Assembly (NCBI GenBank): GCA_034661035.1
Contig: JAYEKM010000005.1
Span: 1-19,827 of the forward strand
DNA from: JAGYLJ01 sp034661035
Lineage (GTDB): Bacteria; Patescibacteriota; Minisyncoccia; Phycocordibacterales; UBA12079
Direction of reading: 5' to 3'
Length of the DNA stretch: 19,827 bases
A program made the translations under genes and the position numbers. Position 1 is the stretch's first letter, and every line of letters starts with the position of its first letter. The notes below the pieces were generated by a model. The model was not told where the DNA came from and ran no database searches. It saw only the letters and a list, made by a program, of their open reading frames with translations. This document shows positions 19,825-19,827 of the stretch, in pieces.

Positions 19825-19827
19825 AAC

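Noticed and set aside
1..19827. UGA recoding (Gracilibacteria/SR1 code)
   Set aside because: Genes such as murA end at TGA and conserved Trp and Gly positions use TGG and GGN, so the standard code fits.

Overview
The window looks like a chromosome segment of a Candidate Phyla Radiation / Patescibacteria organism, probably Parcubacteria-like. This is inferred from AT-rich DNA, small compact genes, a reduced alanyl-tRNA synthetase, membrane-anchored PEGA and baseplate-J-like proteins, and few Shine-Dalgarno sites. Translation follows the standard bacterial code: TGA is used as a stop (murA) and TGG for Trp, which argues against the UGA-recoding Gracilibacteria and SR1 lineages. I see no phage, transposase, CRISPR or secondary-metabolite locus.

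Layout. 1-1086: the 3' part of a zinc metallopeptidase gene, a tRNA-Asn with its terminator, and a tRNA relic interrupted by a double palindrome. 1087-4067: a PEBP-family protein, a DUF167 protein, a hibernation factor and an anchored cyclophilin, with fmt convergent. 4123-4899: a secreted Cys-rich FecR-like protein. 4907-8904 (all minus): gpsA, a PAS sensor-like protein, def, a PriA-N-terminal-like protein and an anchored PEGA protein. 9094-12261: murA, mreB and a DNA polymerase III delta'-like gene. 12262-12756: almost gene-free, with two compact promoter-to-terminator units (a possible 36-aa peptide and a possible ~65-nt RNA). 12757-16619: a PD-(D/E)XK nuclease, a uracil-DNA glycosylase, a 55-aa zinc ribbon and alaS. 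16805-19703: a large anchored protein, then infA-rpmJ-rpsM-rpsK, the classical order of that ribosomal cluster.

Shared themes. fmt, def, infA, rpmJ, rpsM, rpsK, alaS, tRNA-Asn and the hibernation factor form a translation group (fmt adds and def removes the formyl group of initiator Met). murA and mreB are the wall-growth pair. The glycosylase, nuclease, PriA-like and delta'-like genes concern DNA repair and replication.

The most unusual content is between genes. A family of dispersed elements carries terminal inverted repeats of the type AYCCYGTTARAW, enclosing further hairpins so that each could fold as a branched structure. Seven copies are visible, several ending at or within 2 nt of a start codon. 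Two copies lie inside a 121-bp block repeated after rpsM and rpsK with compensatory base changes. A separate palindrome is inserted in frame in the delta'-like gene, and another splits the D-arm of a tRNA relic. Initiation signals appear to be of two kinds: -10 boxes 6-7 nt from the ATG (probable leaderless mRNAs) and full sigma70-type promoters with strong Shine-Dalgarno sites on a few small or sensory genes.
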